Assembly: GCA_003820635.1 (NCBI GenBank)
Contig: RPOS01000042.1
Span: 1-23,691, forward strand
Reading direction: 5' to 3'
Length of the DNA: 23,691 bases
DNA from: Verrucomicrobiaceae bacterium
GTDB lineage: Bacteria > Verrucomicrobiota > Verrucomicrobiae > Verrucomicrobiales > Akkermansiaceae
Translations under genes and position numbers: made by a program
Notes under the pieces: generated by a model
What the model was told of the DNA's origin: nothing
What the model saw: the letters and a program-made list of their open reading frames with translations, nothing else
Databases searched by the model: none
In this document: positions 1-8,197 of the stretch, piece by piece
Numbering within the stretch: position 1 is the first letter of the stretch
Layout: each line of letters starts with the position of its first letter

Positions 1-1
1 C

Positions 2-325
2 TATTTCCCGGACCTCAACTCCGCCAACCAGAACATCCGTGGCAACGCCGAACGCGCCGCCATCAACACGCCCATCCAGGGCACCGCCGCGGACATGATC
101 AAACTCGCCATGATCCGCATCGACACGCTGCTGCGGGAGAAACCTTATCAATCGAAAATGCTGCTCCAAGTACATGACGAACTCGTATTCGACCTCGCCC
201 GTGAGGAAGAGGACGAACTCGTTCCGAAGATCCTCGACATCATGCGCAGCGCCCTGCGGCTCCCCCACGGCGTGCCCGTCGAAGTCGAACACGGCACCGG
301 CCCGAACTGGCTCGCCGCGCATTGA
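2..325 (+). CDS. polA: DNA polymerase I, C-terminal fragment (5' end outside window)
   Basis: This is the last ~107 residues of a family A DNA polymerase, open at the left window edge and ending in TGA at 323-325. The visible frame carries the polymerase-domain stretch with ERAAINTPIQGTAADMIKLAM-like sequence (roughly 56-115), which forms part of the O-helix/palm region. It also carries the motif C core QVHDELVF at about 164-190, whose Asp-Glu pair includes a catalytic metal ligand. The extreme C-terminus ends GPNWLAAH, typical of PolA, which finishes shortly after motif C with a 'G.NW' element. Pol I fills gaps during repair and removes Okazaki primers in the cytoplasm. The 5' nuclease and proofreading domains cannot be assessed. 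The next gene is convergent, 25 bases away. Confidence 0.95.
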   Translation, partial: YFPDLNSANQNIRGNAERAAINTPIQGTAADMIKLAMIRIDTLLREKPYQSKMLLQVHDELVFDLAREEEDELVPKILDIMRSALRLPHGVPVEVEHGTGPNWLAAH

Positions 326-350
326 GCGGGCCGGCGCGCTTGAGGACTTG

Positions 351-2315
351 TCAGTTCTTGATAAATTCGAGGCCTGGATCACCGTCGGGCGCGCCGATGA
401 GGACGAAGTGCATGGTTCCGGGCTTCTTCATTTCGACGGCGGAGACCATTTGCGTGTCGTCGCTGGTGAGCACGAGCAGCCCCTTGTCATTGAGGCCGTA
501 GGTTCCCTTGAGTTCGCTGGACTGGCCGGCGTTCATGAAGGCCCAGGTGTAGTCGCCGGCTTCGGTCATGGTGAAGGTCACCTTGCCGTCCGCGCCGCGG
601 TCGCTGATCCAGGTGCCGGTGAGTTTGTCAGCGGGCACGGGATCGGGTCTTGCAGGTGGTGTGGCATCGGATTCGCCGCCGTCCGGAATGGAGGCGGCTG
701 TCAGGTCGCGCAACTGGCGCGAGATGCTGTCCGCCGGTTGCAGTTCCGCGGCTTTGGCGAATTCGGCGTTGGCCTTTTCCATGTGGCCGCAAACCATGTA
801 GTGATAGCCTAACAGGAATCGCGCGTCCGCTTTTTCCGGCGCTCCCTTGGCATAGGTTTCCAGCTTGCGAAGCTGGTCGCTGTAGGTGCCGGAGCCGTCG
901 TAGAAGCCGACCATGGTGTCCCAGCTCCAGCCGGGACCGGATGCGAGCACGGTATTGAGCACGCCAGCGGCGTCCGCGTATTTGCCCAGCGCGAAGAAAA
1001 CCAGCGCGCGGTATTCGTGCAGGGTGACATCGCCGGGGGTGTGGCCGAGCGCCTCGTCCACGGCTTTGGAGGCGGCGGAGTAGTCACCTTTCCGGAAAGC
1101 GGCGCGCGAGCGTTCGAGCGCCTCGTTGGACTTGGTTTCGGCCAGTTGGACGGCCTGTTCGTCGCCGGGAGGATTGGCGGCCGCGGCGACCGAGACCGGC
1201 TGTGCATAGGTGATGTAGGTGTTCTGCACCGGCGGTGCGGGATAAGGATTCCGATAGGATTGGTAACCCATGTCATAGATCAGATTGCCGAGACTCCACA
1301 CACCGATGCCCCACATGAAACCTCTGGCGAAATCATTGTCGTCGTCGTCATACCACCAATGGCGGCGGTAGTAACTGCTGTTCCAGCCGTAACCCCAATG
1401 GCCGTGATGCCACGAGTGGCAATGACCGGCTCCCCACCAGGGACGGGCACCCCAGTAGTTCGGGCGGTAGGAGAAGTTGTTGTTATAGCGGAAATTGTTG
1501 TCGATGTTGATATTGACGTTGTTGTTATTCCCCCAGACGCCGCGATTGCCACCCCAACGGTTGTTGTCCCAGTCACGGGTGCGGGCTGGCAATGTGGAGG
1601 GACGGTTGAGGCCCACGTTGCGTCGGCCGATGTTGACATTGTCGATGTTGACGCGGTTGCGGTCACCGATGTTGACCTTGTCGCGGTCGATGTTCGGGCG
1701 GTTCGGGTATGAAACCATGCCGGGCAGGGTACTGGGGCGATTCGTGCCCGGGCGGTCAAGCGAAGGACGCTTGTCCGGACGGATGTTGCCCGGGAGCGTC
1801 TCCGGCCGGTTGAAACCGGGTTTGCCATCACCACCGGGACGGGTGACGCCCTCGGGAAGCGAGCCGGGACGGTTGCCGCCGGGTTTGATTTCCGGTCTGC
1901 GGTCTGGAAGATTCCCGGGCAGTGTTTCAGGGCGCGCTCCGGGTTTTTGGATGGATGGCTTTTGCACGGACGGGCGCTGGGCGGGCCTGGCCTCGGGACG
2001 TGCCGCGGGTCTGCCTTCCGGGCGCTGGGCGGGCCTGGCCTCGGGGCGTGCCGCAGGCCTGCTTTCCGGGCGGGAGACGGGGCGTGGTTGCGGCTTGGCC
2101 TTGGGCCGCTCGATTTTCGAACCGGTCATCGGGCTGCGTTTGGCGCTGCGATCGCCACCACTGCGTTTCGGGGCGGATGCCTTGGACCGGCCGCCATCGC
2201 CTCCGTCACGTCTTTCGCCGCGGGCGTCGGCATCGGGGGCGATGAAAAAGAAACCGAGCAGGACTGTCAGGAAAATCGTCGGGAGTTTCATGGTTGTATC
2301 GGGTTGGAGGTTCAT
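351..2315 (-). CDS. Exported low-complexity/TPR protein with lipocalin-like C-terminus
   Basis: A 654-residue protein. A hydrophobic signal segment at residues 10-27 is followed by a basic, Pro/Arg-rich region (about 30-200) with 16-residue repeats of the type RPAARPEARPAQRPEG. Next come an Asn/Val-Asn-Ile-rich stretch (about 200-290), an aromatic Trp/His/Tyr-rich stretch (about 290-345), TPR-like helices (about 390-510) and a C-terminal beta-rich GTWISD...GTYGL module (about 565-654) resembling small lipocalin-like or 'substrate-free' barrels. The ATG at 2315 overlaps the upstream TGA (ATGA) and has GGAGG about 10 bases before it. An internal ATG at 2291, directly before the signal peptide, is an alternative. 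It is the last gene of the minus-strand block and its function is unknown. An envelope scaffold or stress protein is inference only. Confidence 0.8.
   Translation of the reverse strand: MNLQPDTTMKLPTIFLTVLLGFFFIAPDADARGERRDGGDGGRSKASAPKRSGGDRSAKRSPMTGSKIERPKAKPQPRPVSRPESRPAARPEARPAQRPEGRPAARPEARPAQRPSVQKPSIQKPGARPETLPGNLPDRRPEIKPGGNRPGSLPEGVTRPGGDGKPGFNRPETLPGNIRPDKRPSLDRPGTNRPSTLPGMVSYPNRPNIDRDKVNIGDRNRVNIDNVNIGRRNVGLNRPSTLPARTRDWDNNRWGGNRGVWGNNNNVNINIDNNFRYNNNFSYRPNYWGARPWWGAGHCHSWHHGHWGYGWNSSYYRRHWWYDDDDNDFARGFMWGIGVWSLGNLIYDMGYQSYRNPYPAPPVQNTYITYAQPVSVAAAANPPGDEQAVQLAETKSNEALERSRAAFRKGDYSAASKAVDEALGHTPGDVTLHEYRALVFFALGKYADAAGVLNTVLASGPGWSWDTMVGFYDGSGTYSDQLRKLETYAKGAPEKADARFLLGYHYMVCGHMEKANAEFAKAAELQPADSISRQLRDLTAASIPDGGESDATPPARPDPVPADKLTGTWISDRGADGKVTFTMTEAGDYTWAFMNAGQSSELKGTYGLNDKGLLVLTSDDTQMVSAVEMKKPGTMHFVLIGAPDGDPGLEFIKN
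1972..2069. repeat. 48-bp tandem repeat encoding a 16-residue Pro/Arg/Ala unit
   Basis: The segment starting GGGCGCTGGGC at 1972 recurs at 2020 with a few substitutions, giving a 48-bp period and about two copies. It lies in frame inside the exported TPR protein and encodes two copies of a 16-residue RPAARPEARPAQRPxx unit, with degenerate RP-x-x units on either side. In-frame period length and substitutions at silent positions suggest protein-level repeat expansion rather than a regulatory repeat. Confidence 0.8.
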
Positions 2316-3232
2316 TCGGCGGCGGCCTCCGGAGCTTGCCGGACGATGCGGAGGGATTTGTCAGGTTGCTTTTCCCCATCGATCACGCGGTTGGTGGCGG
2401 ACCAGATCAAGGTATCTTTGCCCTCGGGGCTGAGTTCCTGGGTGGCGTTGAGCGTTTCGCCGTCGGCGGTGGTTCCCTCGGAGCGGATCAGCCAGCCGGT
2501 CTCGGTGGGGGTCCAAAATCCCTGGGTGGAGCCGCCCGCGGCATCAAACATCCAGGAAACAATGGATTTCCTGGCAGCGTCCCAGCCGATGCGGATGTTG
2601 CCTTGCTGCGGTTCGGCATCCGCAGTGGTGGTGAGCATTTCGCCTGATAGAAACTTGCCGGAAGCATCCCAGCCGAAGGCGAGGTCGAGCTGGACTCCCT
2701 CGCTGGTGCGGCAGGTCCACTCACCGTTCAAGACCTCGGCGAGATCGGCCAGTTGGCCGGCCGCGTCGGTGGCGTCCTTGAGGTTGCGGGTGCTGGCGAT
2801 CTGCCAGACGCCCGTGCCGTTTTTCATGAGCACGGCGGTGTAGGTGGTGGATGCCGGTGGAGCATTCTCGTCGTCAGCTGGTGTCAGATGAAACGTGCCG
2901 TCCTCGATGGCGAGGTTCGGCGCGACGAGCCTGACGGAATCGACTTCGATGGCCATCCGTGGAGGATCATCGGCAAAGATTTCCTCATAGCGGGCCTTGA
3001 TCTGCTCGCGGCCGGAAGTGAGGTCATTACCGGTGATGTCCGCCATTTCCCCGTCCTCGGTGAAGAGCGAGGCGATGGCGGCGGCGTCCTTGTTGTTATA
3101 GGCGGTGACGAAATCAGCGGCGGCCTTCTGCAGGCCGGCGATTTCCGGAGTGGGTTCTTCCTCGGCGCGGAGAGCTGGCAGGATGGCCAGGGCCAGCATG
3201 AGGGCGGTGGGGATGCTTTTTTGGGATTTCAT
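2312..3232 (-). CDS. Exported SnoaL/NTF2-like protein (SgcJ/EcaC-type) with C-terminal beta domain
   Basis: A 306-residue protein starting at the ATG that opens a clear signal peptide (MKSQ..., hydrophobic core 9-20, cleavage near ALRA/EEE). Residues about 28-150 look like an NTF2/SnoaL fold: a helix with DFVTAYNNKDAAAIASLF, then ITGNDLTSGREQIKARYEEIF and a final strand ending in GVWQIAS. This is the pattern of the 'SgcJ/EcaC family oxidoreductase' or DUF4440 group, a name that does not establish an enzymatic activity. Residues about 165-300 form a second beta-rich module (GEWTCRTSEG, RIGWDAARKSIVSWMFDAAGG) like DUF1579-type barrels. Its TGA overlaps the ATG of the following TPR gene, so they are probably translated together. 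No Shine-Dalgarno sequence is evident. Ligand unknown. Confidence 0.82.
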   Translation of the reverse strand: MKSQKSIPTALMLALAILPALRAEEEPTPEIAGLQKAAADFVTAYNNKDAAAIASLFTEDGEMADITGNDLTSGREQIKARYEEIFADDPPRMAIEVDSVRLVAPNLAIEDGTFHLTPADDENAPPASTTYTAVLMKNGTGVWQIASTRNLKDATDAAGQLADLAEVLNGEWTCRTSEGVQLDLAFGWDASGKFLSGEMLTTTADAEPQQGNIRIGWDAARKSIVSWMFDAAGGSTQGFWTPTETGWLIRSEGTTADGETLNATQELSPEGKDTLIWSATNRVIDGEKQPDKSLRIVRQAPEAAAE

Positions 3233-3268
3233 ATCTGGGCGGGCTGGGGTTGGATGTTGGTGTTGCGA

Positions 3269-3289
3269 ATCCCGGCAGTTTTCCGGGTT
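3269..3289. terminator. Weak inverted repeat between barrel protein and SnoaL-like gene
   Basis: Within the 116-base gap there is a short stem, AATCCCGG...TCCGGGTT, with one bulged base and a 6-7 base loop. There is no U-tract on either side. It could be a weak terminator or a processing site separating the last two genes from the upstream part of the block. Evidence is limited to symmetry. Confidence 0.25.
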
Positions 3290-3348
3290 GGATGGATCGA
3301 TGGAAATGTGAGTCCGGATCTCATGATGGATTCGTGAAATGCGGGTGT

Positions 3349-4116
3349 TTATTGCGGAAACAGGAAGGTGATGCCGAAGCGCAGTCCCCACTCGGGTCCA
3401 CCGTCCGGCGTTTCGAGGTAGTAGCGAGCGCCGGCGAAGAGCTGCACCGGCTGGTCGCCGATTTTGAGGAGTTGGCTGACGATGAAATTGACCGGCACGT
3501 TCCATTGCTCGTGCGACCAATCATACGTGGTTTCCGAGTTGAGCGTGAAGGTGGTTTTGGCGGGCGTGATGTAGGAGACGAAGGGTTGGAGGAATGTGGC
3601 GTTCACGTCAGCACGGCCATCGTCACCGGCGAAACTCCAGAGATGGTTGGCGAGGGCGCCGTAGGTCCATGGACCGTCTTGTTTCAGCACCACCGCCGTG
3701 GGCCCGGCTCCCCACTTTTCAGAACCTAACAGCGAGTCGGTAGCGGTGGGGATGAGAAACGCGGGACCAATGCCCCAGATCGGATCACTGGATTTCGGTG
3801 AGAAGAAGAAGCTCTGCACGGTGTCGCCGAGACCGAATTCATCGGTGGTGCCTCCGAGAGTGATGCCTTGCTGATCGATCACCGGCAGGATGGTGCGGGA
3901 GATGACATTCCAGTCCTCGTTGATGCCGAAGGGGATGACCGGCTGGATGTTGGTCGTCCACTTTGTGCCATCGCCGGGACCGATGCCGAAATCATAGTTG
4001 CTCTGGATGGGCACGCTGATCAGATCAGCGACGGGATTCGCGAGTTTTTTGGCAAGGTCGGTGTCGTCAGCGAAGACGGGCAACGAGAGGGCAAGGAGGA
4101 GTGTTGGTGTTTTCAT
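3349..4116 (-). CDS. Outer-membrane barrel-like 'transporter' protein (Phenol_MetA_deg-like)
   Basis: A 255-residue exported protein. The start chosen is the ATG at 4116, which opens a signal peptide (MKTPTLLLALSLPVFADD) and overlaps the upstream TGA as ATGA. The mature protein begins with DLAKKLANPVADLISVPIQ and then alternates polar and hydrophobic strands. Its last residues, FGITFLFPQ, fit an outer-membrane beta-barrel. Sequences with this opening are commonly annotated 'neuromedin U' (a misnomer) or transporter, in the MetA/phenol degradation barrel family (PF13557-like). That assignment is from memory of the family. It is coupled to a DUF502 membrane protein, suggesting an envelope role; substrate unknown. 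Confidence 0.75.
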   Translation of the reverse strand: MKTPTLLLALSLPVFADDTDLAKKLANPVADLISVPIQSNYDFGIGPGDGTKWTTNIQPVIPFGINEDWNVISRTILPVIDQQGITLGGTTDEFGLGDTVQSFFFSPKSSDPIWGIGPAFLIPTATDSLLGSEKWGAGPTAVVLKQDGPWTYGALANHLWSFAGDDGRADVNATFLQPFVSYITPAKTTFTLNSETTYDWSHEQWNVPVNFIVSQLLKIGDQPVQLFAGARYYLETPDGGPEWGLRFGITFLFPQ

Positions 4117-4724
4117 GATAGCGATGCGGGGAGTTTCGGATTCTCGGGAAGCCCGGCCAGCAACTCGCCGGAACCGGCTCCCCATTTGGAAATGCATTTC
4201 ATCATGGTGGTCACCGGGACATCGATGGGATGAACCCGTCCGCTCGGCATGATGAAGATCGAACCGGCCATCGGGGTGGGCACCGAGGGCATGAAGACGG
4301 TGCTGTTACCATCCGCGTGGATGTCGATGAGGAAGGCGGGCGCGAGGCAGCCGTCCTCCACCTCGATCAAGGCGGGCTTGAAACCGTCGCGGGAATCCAT
4401 GTCATGGAACTGCCGGGCGATGTTGCGCAGTGGTTGGTAGCCGGGGACCCTGTTGAAGACGTTTTCGCCGAGTGTCTTTCCGATCAGCCGACCGATGGCG
4501 GTGTGAACGAGGATGCCGACCGACAGGCAGATCAGGATGAAGACGAGGGCCGCGATGATCTGCGGGTGATTGACGCCCGCAGGCATCTGGGCGGCAAGCG
4601 GTTTGACCAGCACCCCGAGCTTCACCAGCAACTTGATCAGCAGCAGCACCGCGAGCCAAGCCGGCAGGACGATGAGCAGTCCGGTGACCAACGCGGATTT
4701 CAGGAACTCTAGCGGATGCTTCAT
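4113..4724 (-). CDS. DUF502 family integral membrane protein
   Basis: A 203-residue protein starting MKHPLEFLKSAL. Two transmembrane helices are visible at about 10-35 and 53-75. They are followed by the family-characteristic soluble part with NRVPGYQPLRNIARQF, then IEVEDG, STVFMPSVPTPMAGSIFIMPSGRVHP. The PTPMAGSIFIMP-like 'VPTTPNPTSG' equivalent is what identifies DUF502, a widespread family of unknown biochemical function in the inner membrane. The start at 4724 was preferred over the longer in-frame extension because homologous proteins begin with a basic-hydrophobic N-terminus. It lies 20 bases after the HAD phosphatase and overlaps the barrel-protein start by ATGA. Confidence 0.88.
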   Translation of the reverse strand: MKHPLEFLKSALVTGLLIVLPAWLAVLLLIKLLVKLGVLVKPLAAQMPAGVNHPQIIAALVFILICLSVGILVHTAIGRLIGKTLGENVFNRVPGYQPLRNIARQFHDMDSRDGFKPALIEVEDGCLAPAFLIDIHADGNSTVFMPSVPTPMAGSIFIMPSGRVHPIDVPVTTMMKCISKWGAGSGELLAGLPENPKLPASLS

Positions 4725-4744
4725 GCGGTGGGGAACTTTCCGGA

Positions 4745-5707
4745 TCACTCGGGGAAGACCGATATCCAATCATCCTTCATACTGACGATGCTCCAGCCGC
4801 GTTGCGGGGCTTCATCGAGGACTTTGGCGAGTTTGCCGATGTGGGAGTCGCGGTCGTAGGCGAACTCCCGCTCGGCATCGGTGTGGTGGATGATCAACCC
4901 GTAGCGCGGGCCTTTGCCGCTGGTCGTCCATTCAAGCATCTGGAAATCGCCATCGGAATTCCCGGCCGCAAAAATCGGGCGGCGGCCGATGTGTTGGTGG
5001 ATGCCGACTGGTTTGCCGGCCTTGTCGTCGATGAAATTCAAATCGGGCAAGCGGATGATCGCGGGCTTTCCATCCACAACTTCATATTTGGTCTTGATGC
5101 TTGAGCCGACGACTTGCTCCGGCGGGATGCCATAGACGCGCTCTGTCCACGGGCGCATGAACTCGATGCCGCCGCCGGAGACGATGAAGATTTTGAAATT
5201 GTTAGCACGCAGGTAGGTGAGCAGTTCCAGCATGGGTTGATAGACCATTTCGGTGTAGAGCTTGCCGGTGGTCGGGTGCTTGGCGGTGGTGATCCAGTCG
5301 CTGACGACTTTTTCAAATTCATCGCTGGTCATGCCCGCGTGGGTGGCCATGGCCATTTCCAACAAGGCTTTCTCGCCTCCGGCGAGCGCGGTTTTGATGT
5401 CACCTTTCAACACGGAAGCGAACGGTTCCTTCTCCTTCCATTCAGGATGCTCCGGTGCGAGCGTCTTGATGCGGTCGAAGATGAAGAATGCCTGGAAATA
5501 CATCGGCTGTTCGGCCCAGAGCGTGCCGTCGTTGTCGAACACGGCGATGCGTTCGGCGGGCGGAACCAAGTCGGGTCCTTCGGTGGTTATTTTCGCGACG
5601 AAGGAGGTGATCGCCTGCTTCGTCGCGGTGTTGTTCCATGAAGGCAGCGGATCCTGGGCCCGCACAAATGATGTTAGGAAAATGGCGGCGAGCAAACGAA
5701 GTTTCAT
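4745..5707 (-). CDS. Exported HAD-superfamily phosphatase-like hydrolase
   Basis: A 320-residue protein with a signal peptide (MKLRLLAAIFLTSFVRAQ), so probably periplasmic. HAD motifs are intact: motif I FDNDGTLW with the nucleophile Asp58 and acid/base Asp60, motif II IFIVSGGG with Ser177, and motif IV AAGNSDGD around residues 248-254 with the Mg-binding acids. The helical cap between residues 65 and 165 resembles phosphoserine-phosphatase-type C1 members. It is expected to hydrolyse a phosphate ester in the periplasm; the substrate is not deducible. Its ATG overlaps the TGA of the DUF4239-like gene (ATGA), and DUF502 follows after 20 bases. The longer in-frame extension upstream is antisense-like and has no homology signal. 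Confidence 0.88.
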   Translation of the reverse strand: MKLRLLAAIFLTSFVRAQDPLPSWNNTATKQAITSFVAKITTEGPDLVPPAERIAVFDNDGTLWAEQPMYFQAFFIFDRIKTLAPEHPEWKEKEPFASVLKGDIKTALAGGEKALLEMAMATHAGMTSDEFEKVVSDWITTAKHPTTGKLYTEMVYQPMLELLTYLRANNFKIFIVSGGGIEFMRPWTERVYGIPPEQVVGSSIKTKYEVVDGKPAIIRLPDLNFIDDKAGKPVGIHQHIGRRPIFAAGNSDGDFQMLEWTTSGKGPRYGLIIHHTDAEREFAYDRDSHIGKLAKVLDEAPQRGWSIVSMKDDWISVFPE

Positions 5708-6501
5708 GGCTGTATTTGCATGGATCGATGGAGGTCGACGAAAGACTGTTGCGAAACCTTGATGTAGTTTCCTTGCGGGCGGTCGAGGGCCGCGATGAGC
5801 GCGATCACCAGACTGAAGGAAACCGCGAGAATGGGTTGTGCGAGCGAACGCTTCGAACCAGCGATGCCCATCTGGTAGCCGACGGCGACCATCCCGAAAA
5901 ACGTGAGGCTCGCGAGCACGGCCCAGATGCCGAATGGCACGCGCGCTTGCAGGGCAACGGCCACACGCAACGCGTGGAGATCGATCAGGCCGTTGAGGGA
6001 GTCGATGTAAAGGGCGGCCACGTCCGAGTTCATGTCCTTGCGGGCGTTGGTCACCGCTATTTCCCACAGGCGCTTGTGCGTACGGCCCGACTTCGCCAAA
6101 GACGCGGTCATTTGCTCCGCGGTCATGCGTCCGGTCCGCAGCGTCTCGACAGTCGCGAGGCGGTCGGCAACGTATTCCTTGAGCAGGGCCTTGGACTCGG
6201 TGCGGTCCGGCTCCGGAAGAAATTCCGTGCGTAGATAAGTGGTGCCGATGCTGTTCGCTTCCTCGCGCACCAGTCCTTTGCGCGAATCATAGCGGTCCGA
6301 AACGATCCCGAAGGTGAAAGCCAGCATGAAGGCGACGAGACCAAGTACCGATCCGGCGATGGCGGAGACCGGTGATTCCTTTTCATCCTCCGACCGGCGG
6401 CGCGAACGGTGCCCCATGCGGTAGCCGGCCTCGATGGAAAGCATGACCAGGAGGACCGCCCCGGCGAAAAGGAGCCAGACGGGAGTGAAGTCGAAGTTCA
6501 T
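5704..6501 (-). CDS. DUF4239-like (bestrophin-like) four-helix membrane protein
   Basis: A 265-residue inner membrane protein starting MNFDFTPVWLLF. Four hydrophobic segments are visible: about 8-27, 44-67, 190-211 and 222-240. Between helices 2 and 3 lies a soluble helical region with EEANSIGTTYLR, a signature resembling DUF4239 proteins ('bestrophin-like domain'). It also contains a typical SDRYDSRKGLVREEAN stretch after the second helix. Function is unknown; ion channel activity is only suggested by the family nickname. The stop overlaps the start of the exported HAD gene by ATGA. It is the first gene after the hairpin at 6534-6566 and may start its own transcript or receive read-through. 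Confidence 0.8.
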   Translation of the reverse strand: MNFDFTPVWLLFAGAVLLVMLSIEAGYRMGHRSRRRSEDEKESPVSAIAGSVLGLVAFMLAFTFGIVSDRYDSRKGLVREEANSIGTTYLRTEFLPEPDRTESKALLKEYVADRLATVETLRTGRMTAEQMTASLAKSGRTHKRLWEIAVTNARKDMNSDVAALYIDSLNGLIDLHALRVAVALQARVPFGIWAVLASLTFFGMVAVGYQMGIAGSKRSLAQPILAVSFSLVIALIAALDRPQGNYIKVSQQSFVDLHRSMQIQP

Positions 6502-6533
6502 GAAGGAAGCCAAAACTGCCGGGAAAGGAGGAT

Positions 6534-6566
6534 GCGGGGTGCCGTCCCGGATGATCGGCACCCCGC
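6534..6566 (-). terminator. Perfect 11-bp stem-loop downstream of the sulfatase gene
   Basis: GCGGGGTGCCG at 6534-6544 is perfectly complementary to CGGCACCCCGC at 6556-6566, leaving an 11-base loop. It sits 10 bases after the sulfatase stop (minus strand) and before the DUF4239 start. The 3' side on the transcript reads ATCCTCCTTTCCC..TTTT, a poor U-tract, so this could be a partial terminator, a 3' mRNA-stabilising hairpin, or both. Confidence 0.6.
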
Positions 6567-6576
6567 GCGGTGGCGG

Positions 6577-8151
6577 TCACTCGCCGGCGGTGGTCATGCC
6601 CTTGATCTGCCTTTCGAGCGAATCAAGACTCCAGTCGCCGGGTTTCTGGCTGGGTGGGAAGTCCTTCAAGGTCATGAGGAACTTGCTGGCCACGCCTTGG
6701 AGCGGCACGAGCACGAAGGCGCGGTCGATCATCCAGTCGTGATAGGTGTTCGAGTTGTGCTGGGATTTCTCGAACGGATCGCGGCGCAGGTTGAAGAGCA
6801 GCGGCAGGCGCAGGTGGACAAAGGGTTCGCGCCAGACGTCGAGTTGTTCGGCACGGTTTTCCAGATAGGTCGCCTTCCAATCACCCACTCGAATGGCGAC
6901 GACTTCGGCGGCGTCGTTCAGATAAATGAACTCCTTGCGAGGCGATTCCTTTTCCTTGCCGCTGAGGTAATCGACCATGTTGTAGCCATCGATATGGTTC
7001 TTGTAAGTGCGACCGTTGAGTTCCACACCGCCCTTGAGGAGTTTTTCCTTGATGTCGGGTGCACCGGCGATGGCGGCGAAGGTGGGAAGCCAGTCTTCGT
7101 GGGAAACGATCCCGTTGAGGGTGGTTCCGGCAGGGAATTTGCCGGGCCACTTGATGAAACAAGGGACGCGGAAGGCGCCTTCCCAGTTCGAGTTTTTCTC
7201 ACCACGGAAGGGGGTGGTTCCGGCGTCGGGCCAGGTGTTGTAGTGTGGGCCGTTGTCGGTGGAGTATTGGACGATGGTGTTGTCGGCGATACCGAGGTCG
7301 TCGATGAGTTTGAGCAACTCGCCGACATGCATGTCGTGCTCGACCATGCCGTCGCCGTATTCGTCTTGCCCGGAGATGCCGATGTGTTCCTCCTTCACGT
7401 GAGTACGGAAGTGCATGCGGGTGCCGTTCCACCAGCAGAAGAAGGGTTTGCCCTCTTTGTTCATTCGGGTGATGAAGTCCTTGGCTGCAGCGAGAGACTC
7501 CTCGTCGATGGTCTCCATGCGCTTCTTGGTGAGCGGGCCGAGGTTTTCGATGGTTTGGCCGCCTTTGCCGTCGGCCTTTGTCCTGAGCACGCCGCGCGGT
7601 CCGAAGGTTTCGAGGAAGGTCTTGCCGTTGGCCAGTTTCATGTCCTTCGGGTAATCACGGTTCTCCGGTTCTTCCTCGGCATTGAGGTGATAGAGGCTGC
7701 CGAGGAATTCATCGAAGCCGTGCATGGTGGGCAGGTGCTCGTCGCGGTCGCCCTGGTGGTTCTTGCCGAACTGGCCGGTGGCGTAACCCTGGCTTTTCAG
7801 CACGGTGGCCATGGTGCAGTCAGTCTTCTGCCAGCCTTCTGCTGCGCCGGGCAAACCAACCTTGGTCATGCCGGAACGGACCGGTGAGGAGCCACTGATG
7901 AAAGCGGCGCGGCCGGCAGTGCAGCTTTGCTGGGCATAGTAATCCGTGAAGGCGACGCCCTCTTTGGCGACACGGTCGATGTTAGGCGTTTTGTAGCCCA
8001 TCATACCGCGATTGTTGTGGCTGATGTTCCAAGTGCCGATGTCGTCACCCCAGATGACGAGTATGTTAGGTTTTTTCGTCTGGGCGGAGGCGATGGCCGC
8101 AAGGGCGATCGCGCCGCAGAGGACGGTTTGGATGATTCGATTTGGTTTCAT
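6577..8151 (-). CDS. Exported type I (formylglycine) sulfatase / arylsulfatase
   Basis: A 524-residue alkaline-phosphatase-superfamily sulfatase. The ATG at 8151 opens a signal peptide (MKPNRIIQTV..AIASAQ), so the enzyme is probably periplasmic or surface exposed. Metal-ligand residues appear in VIWGDD (Asp36/37) and STDNGPHY. The catalytic cysteine is Cys77 in QQSCTAGRA, a CxAxR-type variant of the CxPxR sulfatase signature, expected to be oxidised to formylglycine by an FGE/anSME enzyme that is not in this window. PNIDRVAKEGVAF and FGKNHQGD match the family. It would hydrolyse sulfate esters; the substrate is unknown and no glycan-degradation genes adjoin it. It lies 46 bases after aqpZ, probably on the same transcript, and ends before the 6534-6566 hairpin. 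Confidence 0.93.
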   Translation of the reverse strand: MKPNRIIQTVLCGAIALAAIASAQTKKPNILVIWGDDIGTWNISHNNRGMMGYKTPNIDRVAKEGVAFTDYYAQQSCTAGRAAFISGSSPVRSGMTKVGLPGAAEGWQKTDCTMATVLKSQGYATGQFGKNHQGDRDEHLPTMHGFDEFLGSLYHLNAEEEPENRDYPKDMKLANGKTFLETFGPRGVLRTKADGKGGQTIENLGPLTKKRMETIDEESLAAAKDFITRMNKEGKPFFCWWNGTRMHFRTHVKEEHIGISGQDEYGDGMVEHDMHVGELLKLIDDLGIADNTIVQYSTDNGPHYNTWPDAGTTPFRGEKNSNWEGAFRVPCFIKWPGKFPAGTTLNGIVSHEDWLPTFAAIAGAPDIKEKLLKGGVELNGRTYKNHIDGYNMVDYLSGKEKESPRKEFIYLNDAAEVVAIRVGDWKATYLENRAEQLDVWREPFVHLRLPLLFNLRRDPFEKSQHNSNTYHDWMIDRAFVLVPLQGVASKFLMTLKDFPPSQKPGDWSLDSLERQIKGMTTAGE

Positions 8152-8197
8152 GCTTTGTTTATTGGAGTTGTTTCTTGGAATCATGGGTAGGAGAATT

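Noticed and set aside
1495..1700. Repeated Val-Asn-Ile-encoding motifs that look like spaced repeats, possibly CRISPR
   Set aside because: Units are short, irregular, in frame and part of the exported protein; no constant repeat/unique spacer pattern.
6409..7887. 492-codon open frame on the plus strand opposite the sulfatase
   Set aside because: It is antisense to a well-conserved sulfatase with intact motifs; long antisense frames are expected in GC-rich genes and the translation has no recognisable domain.
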